A program made the translations under genes and the position numbers. The notes under the pieces are model-generated. The model did not search any database. It was not told the origin of the DNA and was given only the letters and a program-made list of their open reading frames with translations. From assembly GCA_013400975.1 (NCBI GenBank), contig WBMZ01005349.1:218283-282282 (forward strand): a stretch of 64,000 nt of DNA, given 5' to 3'. The first letter of the stretch is position 1. The number at the start of each line of letters is the position of its first letter. Of the stretch, positions 49,822-60,100 are shown piece after piece. The DNA comes from Atrichornis clamosus. Its lineage: Eukaryota > Chordata > Aves > Passeriformes > Menuridae.

Positions 49822-49886
49822 GAAGTATCTCAACAATTGCCAACAGTGAAAGCACAAAGGAAATCCCCAACTGCACTAGTGTTTAA
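49822..49886 (+). CDS. SORCS3: SORCS3 exon W14: C-terminus, PDZ ligand and stop
   Basis: The 65-bp coding part: GA completes Gly, then SISTIANSESTKEIPNCTSV and TAA (49884-49886). The last residues T-S-V form a class I PDZ ligand (S/T-x-V-COOH). SORCS3 is reported to bind the PDZ protein PICK1 at synapses. The sequon NCT in the tail is cytosolic and so would not be glycosylated. The acceptor CTCCTCCACAG|GA is good. The exon continues into the 3' UTR. Confidence 0.97.
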
Positions 49887-50234
49887 TACTGAGAATCCAC
49901 TTGGTCTACAATATTTCTGACTTTTTATTTGTAATTATTATTGTTATAATTATTATTATGAAAAAAGAAAGAGTTATATGTCATTATTATCATTTGGGAG
50001 GGGATGGGGTGGGCTTTTTGTGTTTACTAGGGCTGCATTCATAAATAGCAGGGGCTAGCAGGTGTTCTTCATACTTAGGAAATACACATCAGATTAGAAA
50101 TAGAAAGCAAGGAATGAATCAAGTGTGCAACGGGATTTGAATGCCAGCCTTCTGTTAAGTACAGAACGGGAATTAAGTATTTAAATCCAACTGGTAGGTA
50201 AGTAAGTAAATTGTCCCTTTTCAGCCCTTTTCAA

Positions 50235-50240
50235 AATAAA
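50235..50240 (+). terminator. SORCS3: Candidate proximal poly(A) signal
   Basis: AATAAA about 350 nt after the stop, followed by TCATGAATCAGCTGCTTCAT with little GT-rich sequence; a weak candidate. Confidence 0.3.
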
Positions 50241-50668
50241 TCATGAATCAGCTGCTTCATCCTGCCAGAGGTTTCAGACTGGATTGTTGGACCAGGCTCT
50301 GCAACATGCCAACATCCCTTGCTTTCCGATGACATGCATGTCTCAGCTTTTTGCAGGATCTTGCCTCTTTTAATTGCTTTTAATTTCAGTCACCCTCTGG
50401 CATTGTTGACTGCTGAGAAAGGAAAAGGAAAAAACCAGAGCAAACACACATGACAGTGTTCCTTGGACTACAGATTGGCTGGAGGGGACAACACCACAAG
50501 CAGTGGAGGAGCATGCCTGAGTTTATGAATGCAGCCTAAACCCTGTGCATGTGAATAGCGAGGATGCTGAAGGCCTACTGTAGATAATTCCAGTGTACAT
50601 AGCTTTTTATTTCTTGGGAAATAATTTAATGTTTAGTAAAAGAAGATATGTTTAAAACAAAACCTGGA

Positions 50669-50730
50669 CCACACACACACATGCACACCCACGTGCACAC
50701 ACACACACACACACACACACACGCAGACGT
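50669..50730. repeat. (CA)n microsatellite in the 3' UTR
   Basis: CA runs interrupted by ATGCACACCCACGTG, with the longest pure block at about 50696-50722. Length polymorphism is likely. On the transcript it would be CA-rich. Confidence 0.85.
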
Positions 50731-50890
50731 GTGCGCTCGTACACGCCAGCCAAACAGGGGCCCTGGTGAGCACTCGAGTCAAGCTTTGGTTCCAAGCGTG
50801 TTCCAGTTGTCTGTCATATTTCAATCTGACACTGCTGTCTATAAACAGCGTAGTTTATTTCTCTGTGTATAAATGCAAGCCTTTTTTTAC

Positions 50891-50905
50891 ATATATATAT
50901 ATATA
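50891..50905. repeat. (TA)n microsatellite
   Basis: About eight TA units within the proposed 3' UTR. Confidence 0.75.
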
Positions 50906-53440
50906 TGGTGTCATTTCCTGTGGTGGAGCAGAAAAAGATATTACCGGGGCAGACTATGAGCCTGTCATGAATATTTTAATGATGTTTATCATCTATTCAT
51001 CTCTGTCACTGTTATCCACATCTGAGAAGGATTTTGGTGACATCTGTTAGTGAAAATGAGGAAAAAAATGGTGACGTTATCACCATCTCAGTGTGGACAA
51101 ATACCAGTGGCCTTGCTGTACCCAGTACAACCTCAACTCAGCAGTGGGGCAGGCTGCAGTAGCTTTATTGCCAGGGAGAAGTCGTGCTTTCAGCAGTTAA
51201 GCTGATGAAGTGAAGTGCTATTTAGGATGTGTAAGAGTAGTAAATTTTGGCTGAACATGATGGGGACTGCTCTCTGGAGAGGGAAATGAAGGGTCAGGCC
51301 TGCGTAAACGAGCTATGAAAGGTCTTTCCTGTGAGTGCTGCAGAATGGCAGCTTCCAATTCAGAGTGGAAATTTCTGCGTGGTGGGTTGGTATTTTCTGA
51401 TTAGAATGGGGAGGTTAAAGAAGAAAATGTATTGAAAAAGCTCCTTAGAAATTTCCTACTACACTGAATTGAGGATAGCCCTAAGAAGTGGTGGAGTTTT
51501 GGGGCAAGAGATTGACTTAGTGGTGAGTTACTTTCATCCATTTTTCTTGAGTTGATTTCAAAAATGAACGATATTCTGCAGAGTATTGAGTTGTAGGACC
51601 CAGCAGGAGGAGAAGGAAGATTAGAGGCATGTCTGGGAAGGTGTTCTAGAGTTTGTGTGGTAACATGAGGCAGAAATGACAGCAGATGACAATGTTTATT
51701 ACCATTTCTTAGGATCTGGTTACAGGACCTCAATCACCTTTAATATATCTGGGCTGAAATGAGGAATGGCTTGAATTTAGGTGTTACTTGCTATCTCTCT
51801 GCATTGCAATGTGTCTGGGCTAGAAACCAGCCTCAGCTACATCTGTTCACCCTTTAGTGGGCTGGAATGTCTTTCGAAGGTTAAAATCCTGATGGCTCTG
51901 CAGGTGGAGGGAAAAGTAGTTAAACACAGTTCTGCAGAAGAATACAGGAGCTATTTCAAGATTAAAATTGTAAAACCAAAACATAGGGAAATACTGTCTT
52001 GTGAGAAGTAATAAAGCCAGATATTCTCAGTTCTTCTCCATTTCAGTCAGGCTTGTGGGCCTTTTCTTTTGATTTAAAAATATTTCTCTTCTATTTCCTC
52101 CCTCACTTTTCTGCTCTGGTTTCGAATATAAACTGGAGAGCGATGACTGCGTTATTTTATATAACCTTGGGTTTCCATCCATCACATGTGCATAAAGTGT
52201 TGCATTACTGTCTCTGTTCCACTGAAACACCAAAGTAGTTTACAGTAATGGCCCAGTCTGCTGATAAGACAGTTAGCACAAGGCCATAGCTCCCCATTTA
52301 GGTATAGATGGGAGGGATGTACATAAACAATGGTCCCATGGGCTTTGAGATAAATTGTGGGCTGATCTCAGTCTTTGCAGATCATTAGGATTCGAGGTAC
52401 TGCTTTGGTGAGCTGCTGTAGAGGACTGAAAATAAAATACTAATTATTTCCTGTATTAACTCTTTCTTTTATAAACCATGAGACAAATTGAAAATGTTCA
52501 TTTTTGTTTGGAGTTTTTTAGGTTTTTCATGGGATTGATCTCATGTTGATATAACAAGAAAGGCAGAGGATTACAGTTTTCACAATTTCTTTTCATAATT
52601 TCTTTCACTTCTTTTTACATTTTATCCCTTTACACTTTTAAAGATTGCTGTTAAATGTCTCCAATGGGAGGAAGTAAGGAGGGAAAATTGGGAGTAAGCT
52701 GCTGAAAGAAATGGAAAAATTTTCATTTCTCGAAAAGAAATTTAATCTCAATGAAGGTTGAGAAATTTCTGAATTAACTTTTGGAGAAACATTTGTCCAG
52801 AAAGCCATTTTCCATCCGGAATTATCCTAAAGTATCCTACAAAGCAAACAAACAAAAAAAAATCCGCGGAGCTAAAATTGAATGTCAGAAAAAATTCACT
52901 GATTTTTGTGTGTGCTCAAACTTCCTCTGCCATGAGATTTAGTGGGTGTCACTGCCTCTCAGTGTAGTTTGTCACATGCTGTCAGGACCAGGGTGTGCTC
53001 CATGCACATCTCCCACATTTGCCAAGTCATTCCGGCTGCATTAGGGCACAGACATGGCTGATGGCAGATGAAAAAACTTGTGTTCATGACTGAAAGCTGC
53101 TCCTTTAGAATACCAGAAGGGTAATTACTGCATGCCCATCTACCCATGGGACCTCTGTAAGATTTGGATAGGGCAACCAGCGCTGTTCATCTGTTTTTGA
53201 ACGTACTGGGCTGCAGTGTTAGCACAGACTGGAGTATTGGGCACTTTTATTTGTGTATGTCTTGCTGGGAAATAACAACTTGGGGTTGTCATTGGGTTTT
53301 TTTCCCCCTGCAAATTTTACCCCTGAGGAAAATGTAATGGAAATCCTTGAAGCTGTAGATTAATATTTACCTGAGTAATGAGGGAAAGGGGTAATGGCAT
53401 GAGTAGAACACAAATAGCTCCCACACTGTAATTATGTAAA

Positions 53441-53486
53441 AAGAGGAAAAGAAAGAGAGTGAGACAGACAGAGAGCAAGAGACCAG
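53441..53486 (+). repeat. Purine-rich GA tract
   Basis: Nearly pure purine (AAGAGGAAAAGAAAGAGAG, then GAGACAGACAGAGAGCAAGA). It is low complexity and lies in the proposed 3' UTR. Confidence 0.65.
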
Positions 53487-54003
53487 GTCAGTGCCCTCTA
53501 TCACTGCCAGCCTTTCCCCCAGGATGGATTGGCTGTAATTCAGGAATAATGCATGTGATCTGGAGATTAGATGCAGCTTCTGGCTCTGTGTGGCTGACAA
53601 TCTGATGTCAACACTGACTAGATCCTCTGTTTAGTTTAACCAGTACTCAAGAACCCTAGCACTAAACCTGGAAGGACCAGAGGTGAGCCCAGAGTGAATG
53701 GGGACTACAGAGTGTTTCAGACACAGTTGCCATCAAGAACATGTGCAGGAAGGGTGCATTTTCTTCTGGAGTAAACTTTGGTTTCACAGTTGTACAAATC
53801 CTGATGTCCTGTTTTCCTCCCTTTCCTTTCAATCAGCTCCCACACATATTCCAGGTCTAACAAACCAAACCAGACTCCTCACATTCTTTCTGATGATGTT
53901 GGACAGTGCATTAAACCCAAACCACCACTGTGGTTTCAAAGGATTAAATGAGACAGACAATTGCAATACCTGTATTGAACACAGTAATACAACTGCATGA
54001 GTC

Positions 54004-54024
54004 ATATATATACATATATATATA
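54004..54024. repeat. (TA)n tract near the proposed poly(A) site
   Basis: TATATATA-CATATATATATA, about 75 nt upstream of the AATAAA at 54097. Confidence 0.75.
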
Positions 54025-54096
54025 CTGTTCTTGGTTTTATTGTTCCATTTGAATATTTCTACTGTAAAAAAAGGCAGTGGTTTTGAAATTGTTGAA

Positions 54097-54102
54097 AATA
54101 AA
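54097..54102 (+). terminator. SORCS3: Candidate distal poly(A) signal of SORCS3
   Basis: AATAAA in GAAAATAAATGTATTTTTG, with cleavage plausible near 54118 (ACATCA) and T/G-rich sequence downstream (GAGTTGCCCCTGGCTGCTTT). Immediately upstream TTGTTCCATTTGAATATTTC is AT-rich and UTR-like. It is the best of the four signals by context, but not proven. Confidence 0.5.
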
Positions 54103-54923
54103 TGTATTTTTGTACATCAGAGTTGCCCCTGGCTGCTTTTTCAATCCTTGTTCTTAGATTTCCTTTTGACAAAGTCTTCTCTGTCTTCTGAATTTCCCTT
54201 GCCATACCTGTCTCTCCAACTCTGTTGTTCAGGGTCATGCATGCACATGGAGTGTCAAAAGAGAAATGTCCTAAGGCAAGATTTTTAAGATAGAAGAGGA
54301 AAAAACTATCTCTCGTTCCTTATTACTGCTCCCCTCCAAAAGCAATTATCTTCTTACCTTTCCATTCTACAGGCTGATTCTCTTTGGAGCCTCAGAGGTG
54401 AATAGGAGGGGAGAACACTCTGCTGGGCAAACACAACCCCATGAATTCCATGCTCTCACCTATCTGACTTAACCTGTAAGAGATTGTAGAGTGCCCATGT
54501 GAAAAAAAAAAAAGAAGGAAAATGTATCTTCTTCTCTCCCTGTCACAAGAGACTACTTAAAAAAGGAAAAGAGAGCATGAAAATATCTCTCTGCATGTGT
54601 GTCAGCCGTCTCCACCCATGCACATGCATGCGTACGTATTCCACCCTCCCCCCTTTCCTTTGGCTCTGGAGGTCCATAAACTGCAGATTTCAGGCATTTG
54701 GCAGAGCTACCTGGGAAACATCTCTCCATGGCCATTTCTTCCATATGCTCTTTCCCAGATGCCCATCACTAGTCCCTGGTGGAGGCAAGACTAATGGCCC
54801 AAATCTTTTCTCTGACCTGATGTGGCTAAACTTTTATGTATATGTTACTTAAGAATGCAGCTTGTGCCTGTTTATTCTCTCTTTTATATCCAATGCTCAG
54901 GTATCTTGCCTACAAGAGTTGGG

Positions 54924-54950
54924 AGTAGAAGTAGAAAGTAGAAGTAGAAA
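54924..54950 (+). repeat. (GTAGAA)n short tandem repeat
   Basis: AGTAGAAGTAGAAAGTAGAA followed by GTAGAAA: about four imperfect copies. Confidence 0.8.
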
Positions 54951-56156
54951 TCTCTATGTGTCTGTGGGGTGCACTTGGCCATATGGTCATGCTGCAAACA
55001 GAAGCTGCAAGACCAACAAACCTTGTGCCAAGTGCTGTGTTGCCACACTTCCGTTCATGGGATCCCAACATACAAGTTATGGACAGACAAGCACAAGTGA
55101 AATTGCCATGGCTGAATAAGCTGCCACTGATACCCAGTGTTTGCCTGTTCAGAAACCCAGCTAAGTGCAGCTGTGAAGTCAAATGCAGGCACTGAAACTT
55201 CACAGCCTAGAAACATGAGCAGTAGCTCACTCTTTGCCTGAATCCAGCTGGTTTTCTGTGATGGAAGGACCTCTTATTCCCGTTATTAAAGGCAGTGTTT
55301 ACTCCGTTATGAAATTCTCATGGTTGTGCCAAATGCCCCTCTATCAGGGAGTATGGTGCTGCTTGGGAAAAATGCATCATAACTACTCCTGGAGTCGGCT
55401 CATCACTGCCTTGTTTCACTCGTGGCACCACACACTTCAGCAGCGTGAGGCAGTGCTTAGCTGAATTTGCCTGCTGCCCAGGTCTTCCTTTTCCCTTGGC
55501 CCTCTCCCCAGTGAAGTACTCTGATTATTAAGGACTATCAAAGCACCACTGCATTACTGACATATTAGTGTAATACATCACTTGAGTGCTGGTCTGCTGT
55601 TATATATCATGGTGCTACATCAGGGAACTGGCAGGTGACAGGAGCTCCAGACCCAGAGACGGATCTCTTTTCTAAGCTTTATGGGCTGCATTTTTTCACT
55701 AAGACAGCAAATAAAGGCAAAGAAAGCAGTGTTGGACTGCTGCCATGAAGCTTTCAAAGCCTTTAAATATATTTATCTATACATTTTTCCCTTGACCCTG
55801 AAACATTAATTAAACAAATCTGCTGATGTTTCTATATGAGACCATAGAGTTGGGTTTATTTTGGGTCATGGAGGAAGAAACAACTGCTCTTTGTGAGCTG
55901 TTTCATGGGATTAGCATGCGTGTCTGCATGTAAACAGAAAAGACAGTCTTGTACATGCAAAACAAAAAATATTTGTCCTTGAATTTCAGAAAAATTATTA
56001 GCAGGTCTATTGACTATATTTTGAATGCAGTTGTGCAAGTAGAGGCAGAACAGAAGGCAATCATGCTATTGATGTTGGGATTTTGCCCTTGATGAATACA
56101 AAAGGATTTGCTTTACCATTGCTTTATGCTGATTCTACCAGTTCAGGCCCCCTGAC

Positions 56157-56200
56157 ATCAGTGAATTCAGTCTTGATTTACACTAGTCTGAGCTCTCACA
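56157..56200 (+). repeat. Possible ancient amniote repeat remnant
   Basis: GTGAATTCAGTCTTGATTTA followed by CACTAGTCTGAGCTC faintly resembles old amniote repeats with a 'TTGATTTACACCAGTGTAA' core. The copy is weak and short. Confidence 0.2.
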
Positions 56201-57030
56201 TTAAGAGGAGTTACATGCCTACTTCAAGGACAGAATAAATCCTTTTTAATACCTCATTGTGAATGTCAAGCAGTTTTCAGATCAAAATTTAGGGGAGATT
56301 GTAATACCATTACTAACAAAAAAACACATAGAGGGACATAGTTGGAAAGAAGGAGAAGCCTGTTTATTAAATTAAACAGAAATGTTATTATTATGTGTCT
56401 TTTCAAGATCTTGTGTTGGCTGCATGACCCTGGAAGGTAAAAAGGAGACAAAAACTGGAAGCCAGATGAGAAGCAGTGAGGAAGAAGAGAGGTGGGCCAG
56501 GCTGGCTGAGATCCTATGGCTGACCAGGAGGCACAGTGAGAGTCACAAGGTTGTTTAATCATTTAATGGTTTTAGCATGGGAAATTTTGAAAGTCTCAGA
56601 CTGGATCAACTGAATTAATAGGAAATGTAGCACATTCAGTCCATATAAGATGGAATCATCTCTGCTTCCACATCCTGATGCTCAGCATTGAAATTTAAGT
56701 TTTAACAAGTGATTCCCTACTGCAGTCCCAGTGTTGGGCATTGAAGGTCCTCATAGAGCAGTGGTGGGTGACTGACGGTTCAGGCAGGATTTGTTGGCCA
56801 ATTTCAAAGCTCAGGGTTGCATGTAATTGTATTCAATGGCTTGGGTGGTGGCTGTGAAAAAGAAGTGGCTCCTGATGTGGGACGTAGGGAAAATGGACCT
56901 GAAGACCTCAGCGGGAAAATGGCAGGAAGATGGGACTACAAAAAGCTGTGCAATATTTGTAAGTAAGTTCATGGGACTCCTCTTGATATTATTTGGACTG
57001 TATGTTGGGTGAAGGAACGAGTTAAAACCA

Positions 57031-57149
57031 TTGTCTGGGGTGGGAGACAAGGATAAGTCTTACAGGGAGTTGTATGAACGGGCCATCAAGAACTGACTAA
57101 GGCAATTGTCTGGGCTAAGACAAGAGGTGTACCTACCTGTCCTTGTCTT
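57031..57149. repeat. Cluster of TTGTCT/AGACAA motifs in alternating orientation
   Basis: TTGTCT at 57031-57036 and 57106-57111, AGACAA at 57045-57050 and 57118-57123, and CTTGTCTT at 57142-57149. Each TTGTCT is followed within 16 nt by its reverse complement, so the stretch forms small hairpins and carries five copies of a GTCT/AGAC half-site. Confidence 0.55.
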
Positions 57150-60100
57150 TTTGATATGAGCAGTCCCTGAAGAGACCCTCAGAAAAATCAGGGAGAATAG
57201 AGAAGTTTTAAGGAGTACAAGAGGTGGTGAAAATGAATGTGAGATAACCTGACAACCAAGACAAGGCAAAATCAGCCTGGGCAATATCTTCTGCTGCCAG
57301 ATCTGGAAATGTCTGGGTGCCCTTACAGTGTCCCAACATGCACACACCCCTCATTTCAGAGTTGTTCTGGGTCTTCTGAGAGTCCAGAGTATGGAGAAAG
57401 ACTGGGAGCCATAACATGCCACAGAGAAAGGTTTCTCTTACCTCAGGAGCCCTGCTCCACAGCATGCATGTGCTGAAGTGCCTAAAGCTTATTGCAGGCA
57501 AGTTTGAGAGCTTAAATCCATTTGCGGCTCTGGACCTTCCTGCCTAACAATATCACCTCCGCTTGGAATAATCTGAGATATTGTTAGGAATACCTGTGAG
57601 ACTATGGTTTTAATCTTTCTATTTTAACCTTGAAATGTTCCTGTCAGTTCCAGTCTACAGGCTGTTAGAGATCTGAACTGAACTATGAGATGCTGAGGGA
57701 CTTTCCTCTTCATTTTTTGTGTAGAATTTTTCTTCCTTTTGTAGGTTTTGCAGCAAAGTCTCAGTATAAGCTTCAACCCCACTTTCACCCACTGCACTTT
57801 GTGATGATGAATAATTTAAAATATGGAAAACATTTATGGTATGAACAATTTGTCCATTTCTAAAAGAAAAAGTCACAGAAAGGGCAAGTACATGCACTCC
57901 TGCGGCTTTGGTGCAGGAGAGCCTGGAGATGCTGTTGGCATCAGTGGGCACTGTCACTGTGGGTCTGTCACTAACTCCTACAGGCCTTGGGGCACACCCC
58001 TACTCTGCATGAACACTCACACGAGTCCCACAACACCTACCATTTACCAGCAGAGGAGGGGGATTTAAGAACAGCTGCAAATTACTTAGTAATTCAAAAT
58101 ACTTTCATCAGCCTTGAAACATTAACTGATCCTGAGTAGTGGGACGGAATTGTTCTAATTTATTTATTTACCTGCTCCGTTAATGAATTTTTGACAAAGC
58201 TATTTTGAGAACAAGATGTGAAGACAATGCAAAGTCTAAGCAAATTAGGGCAGGCTATACCAGGCTGTGAACCAGGTTCCTGCATGTCAGCCTGGTGGAA
58301 GTTTCTGGGCTTAGGTACTCCTAAGTCAGTCCAGGGCTGCTCCGTGGGGATGGAGGGCAAAAGGGAACTGAAAAAGAGGCTTAGTTCCTTACTTAAATGG
58401 CTATTTGAACTTAGACCAGCAACCTAAGGTCATGCATTCATTTCTGTTTTGGGCAAAGGTCAATGTCTGCGTGCAATTAAGCTCCATCATGTTTGAATAT
58501 TAATTTCTGTTTGTAGCTGCTGCAAACCAGCAATCTGCAATCTGGACTGAACCTCCCCTACAGACCAGCTGGCTTACATTAGGAACTCTGTGAGAAAGCC
58601 TGAAAGGGACACTTGGGTCAGTGGACTGGAAGGTGTGGGAAGGTGTAAGTGGGTGGAAAAGGCTTCAAAGGGAGGCTGAGGGTTCACTCTGAGCCCAGAA
58701 GTGTGCTAGGGTTTTGTTTTGTTGATTTTCTTTGATAGTAAAACCCTGCATCTAGTTTTTAAATCATAATTAATAGCTCATCAGGAACATTGGCTTCAGA
58801 AGTTATTATTATGTTTCAACAGATGTTCAACCAGTCAGATTATTTAATTAGCTTCGTGCTCTTTAACCTCATAAATCTGTGAAAGCTGTGACAAGGAAAA
58901 AGAAAATGTATTCATGAAAATAAATCAATACCCTAGACCTTAATACAGCCTAAAAAGTTTTGATCCAAGCACCACCCAAATATTTGGGGAGAAAACTGAA
59001 TGCCTGTCTCTGGGCTAGAAATCACACATGAGCACAGTTTTAGAGGAAAGTGCACTGCATTCTCAGTACAGTAACCTTGGGAAGTAGGGAGAACCTTTGT
59101 GTGTAGGGAACTGCTTTGGCATTGGAGAGACCTGTGTGTGGTCCCTAGCCCTGCCACTGACTTAAAATGCGACTTTCAGAAACTCTGTTTTTTCCTTTTC
59201 CTGTCCTCCTAAAAGAGTGGAAATGTTGTCTGAGAGTCCAACCCTAAGGATATTTCCTGAAATTTCTCCAAGGAGAAGGGTCATCATTTAAGATACTATT
59301 TAGAAGAAAATCTCTGCTTCCCATTGACCAGGCTGCCTTAGGAGTCTGGCTTCCTGATTTCCGTACCTCTGTTACTTCCTTAGCTTAGGTAACAGAAATA
59401 TCACTCCTTCTGTTATGCTAAAAGCCTTTTCATGTTTATTTGAAGTGGGTAGATGGAGAGGTGGCCTAGGGACCTGCCAACATACCTGCAGAACAGCAAG
59501 GCCACCCCAGCCAGTGAAGGTGGAAGGATAAGTGACAATTTGGTTGCTTCACCAGAGTTCATCTGGAGTACTTGGTGCTATTGCAGACAATAGGTACTCA
59601 ATGGGTGTGAATTTGAACCTTGAAAATAATCCTTCCCTGTTGAGTTTCAGGTCATTCAGTGGGCAAATGTTTCTGTTGTATGGCAAGAATCAGCCATTGC
59701 CAAGATCCTGGGCCAGCTGTCTCCAGCAGCCAGACTGGTACCTCTGCATTTACTGCACTCACCTATTGTGTGATTACAGGAGACACAAGTTGGTGAATCA
59801 AAGCATTCAGTGACCCACTTCATCCTCAGCATACTTGGAAGTAAAGGGTTTTATTCCCATGTGTGGTATTGTAAAATGTGTTTCCCTCATCTTAATTTCA
59901 GAAAAAATACTTTGTTGACAGACTTTTGCTCCTCCAGAGACCAACTTCAAACAAGAGATCATTTATAGAGGAAAAACTCCATTCAGTAAGGGCTTTTTTG
60001 TATCCTCATTGGCTCCAGCAAACCATTTTTTTTCTTAATTTTTCCTTCCAGCAATTTCATATAACATGTCCCACAATATACCTGCCTTCCATAAATCAGA

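Larger units (their letters stand above)
1..54120 (+). other. SORCS3: SORCS3 gene, 3' half (locus overview)
   Basis: Fourteen exons on the + strand join without a frame break into the C-terminal half of a VPS10-domain receptor. Every intron starts GT and ends AG. The order Asp-box turn, ten-cysteine module, PKD domain, PKD-like domain, membrane-proximal domain, one transmembrane helix and short tail is that of the SorCS subgroup; sortilin and SORLA differ after the VPS10 domain. SORCS3 is preferred over SORCS1 and SORCS2 because the tail, with IPWINIYAQVQHDKEQEM and the terminal IPNCTSV, matches SORCS3 as I know it. The family sorts neurotrophin receptors and synaptic proteins, and SORCS3 is mainly neuronal and postsynaptic. 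The left edge lies inside an intron and the right edge is the proposed poly(A) site, so the boundaries are approximate. Confidence 0.93.
49887..54120 (+). other. SORCS3: SORCS3 3' UTR (extent proposed)
   Basis: The stretch after the stop is AT-rich, with ATTATT repeats (49928-49960, 49982-49995), a CA tract (50669-50730), TA tracts (50891-50905, 54004-54024), and AATAAA motifs at 50235, 52010, 52431 and 54097. The last follows a smooth AT-rich segment and is followed by GT-rich sequence, so I propose it as the distal end. Use of a proximal site would give a UTR of only about 370 nt. The extent is inference and needs transcript data. Confidence 0.5.
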
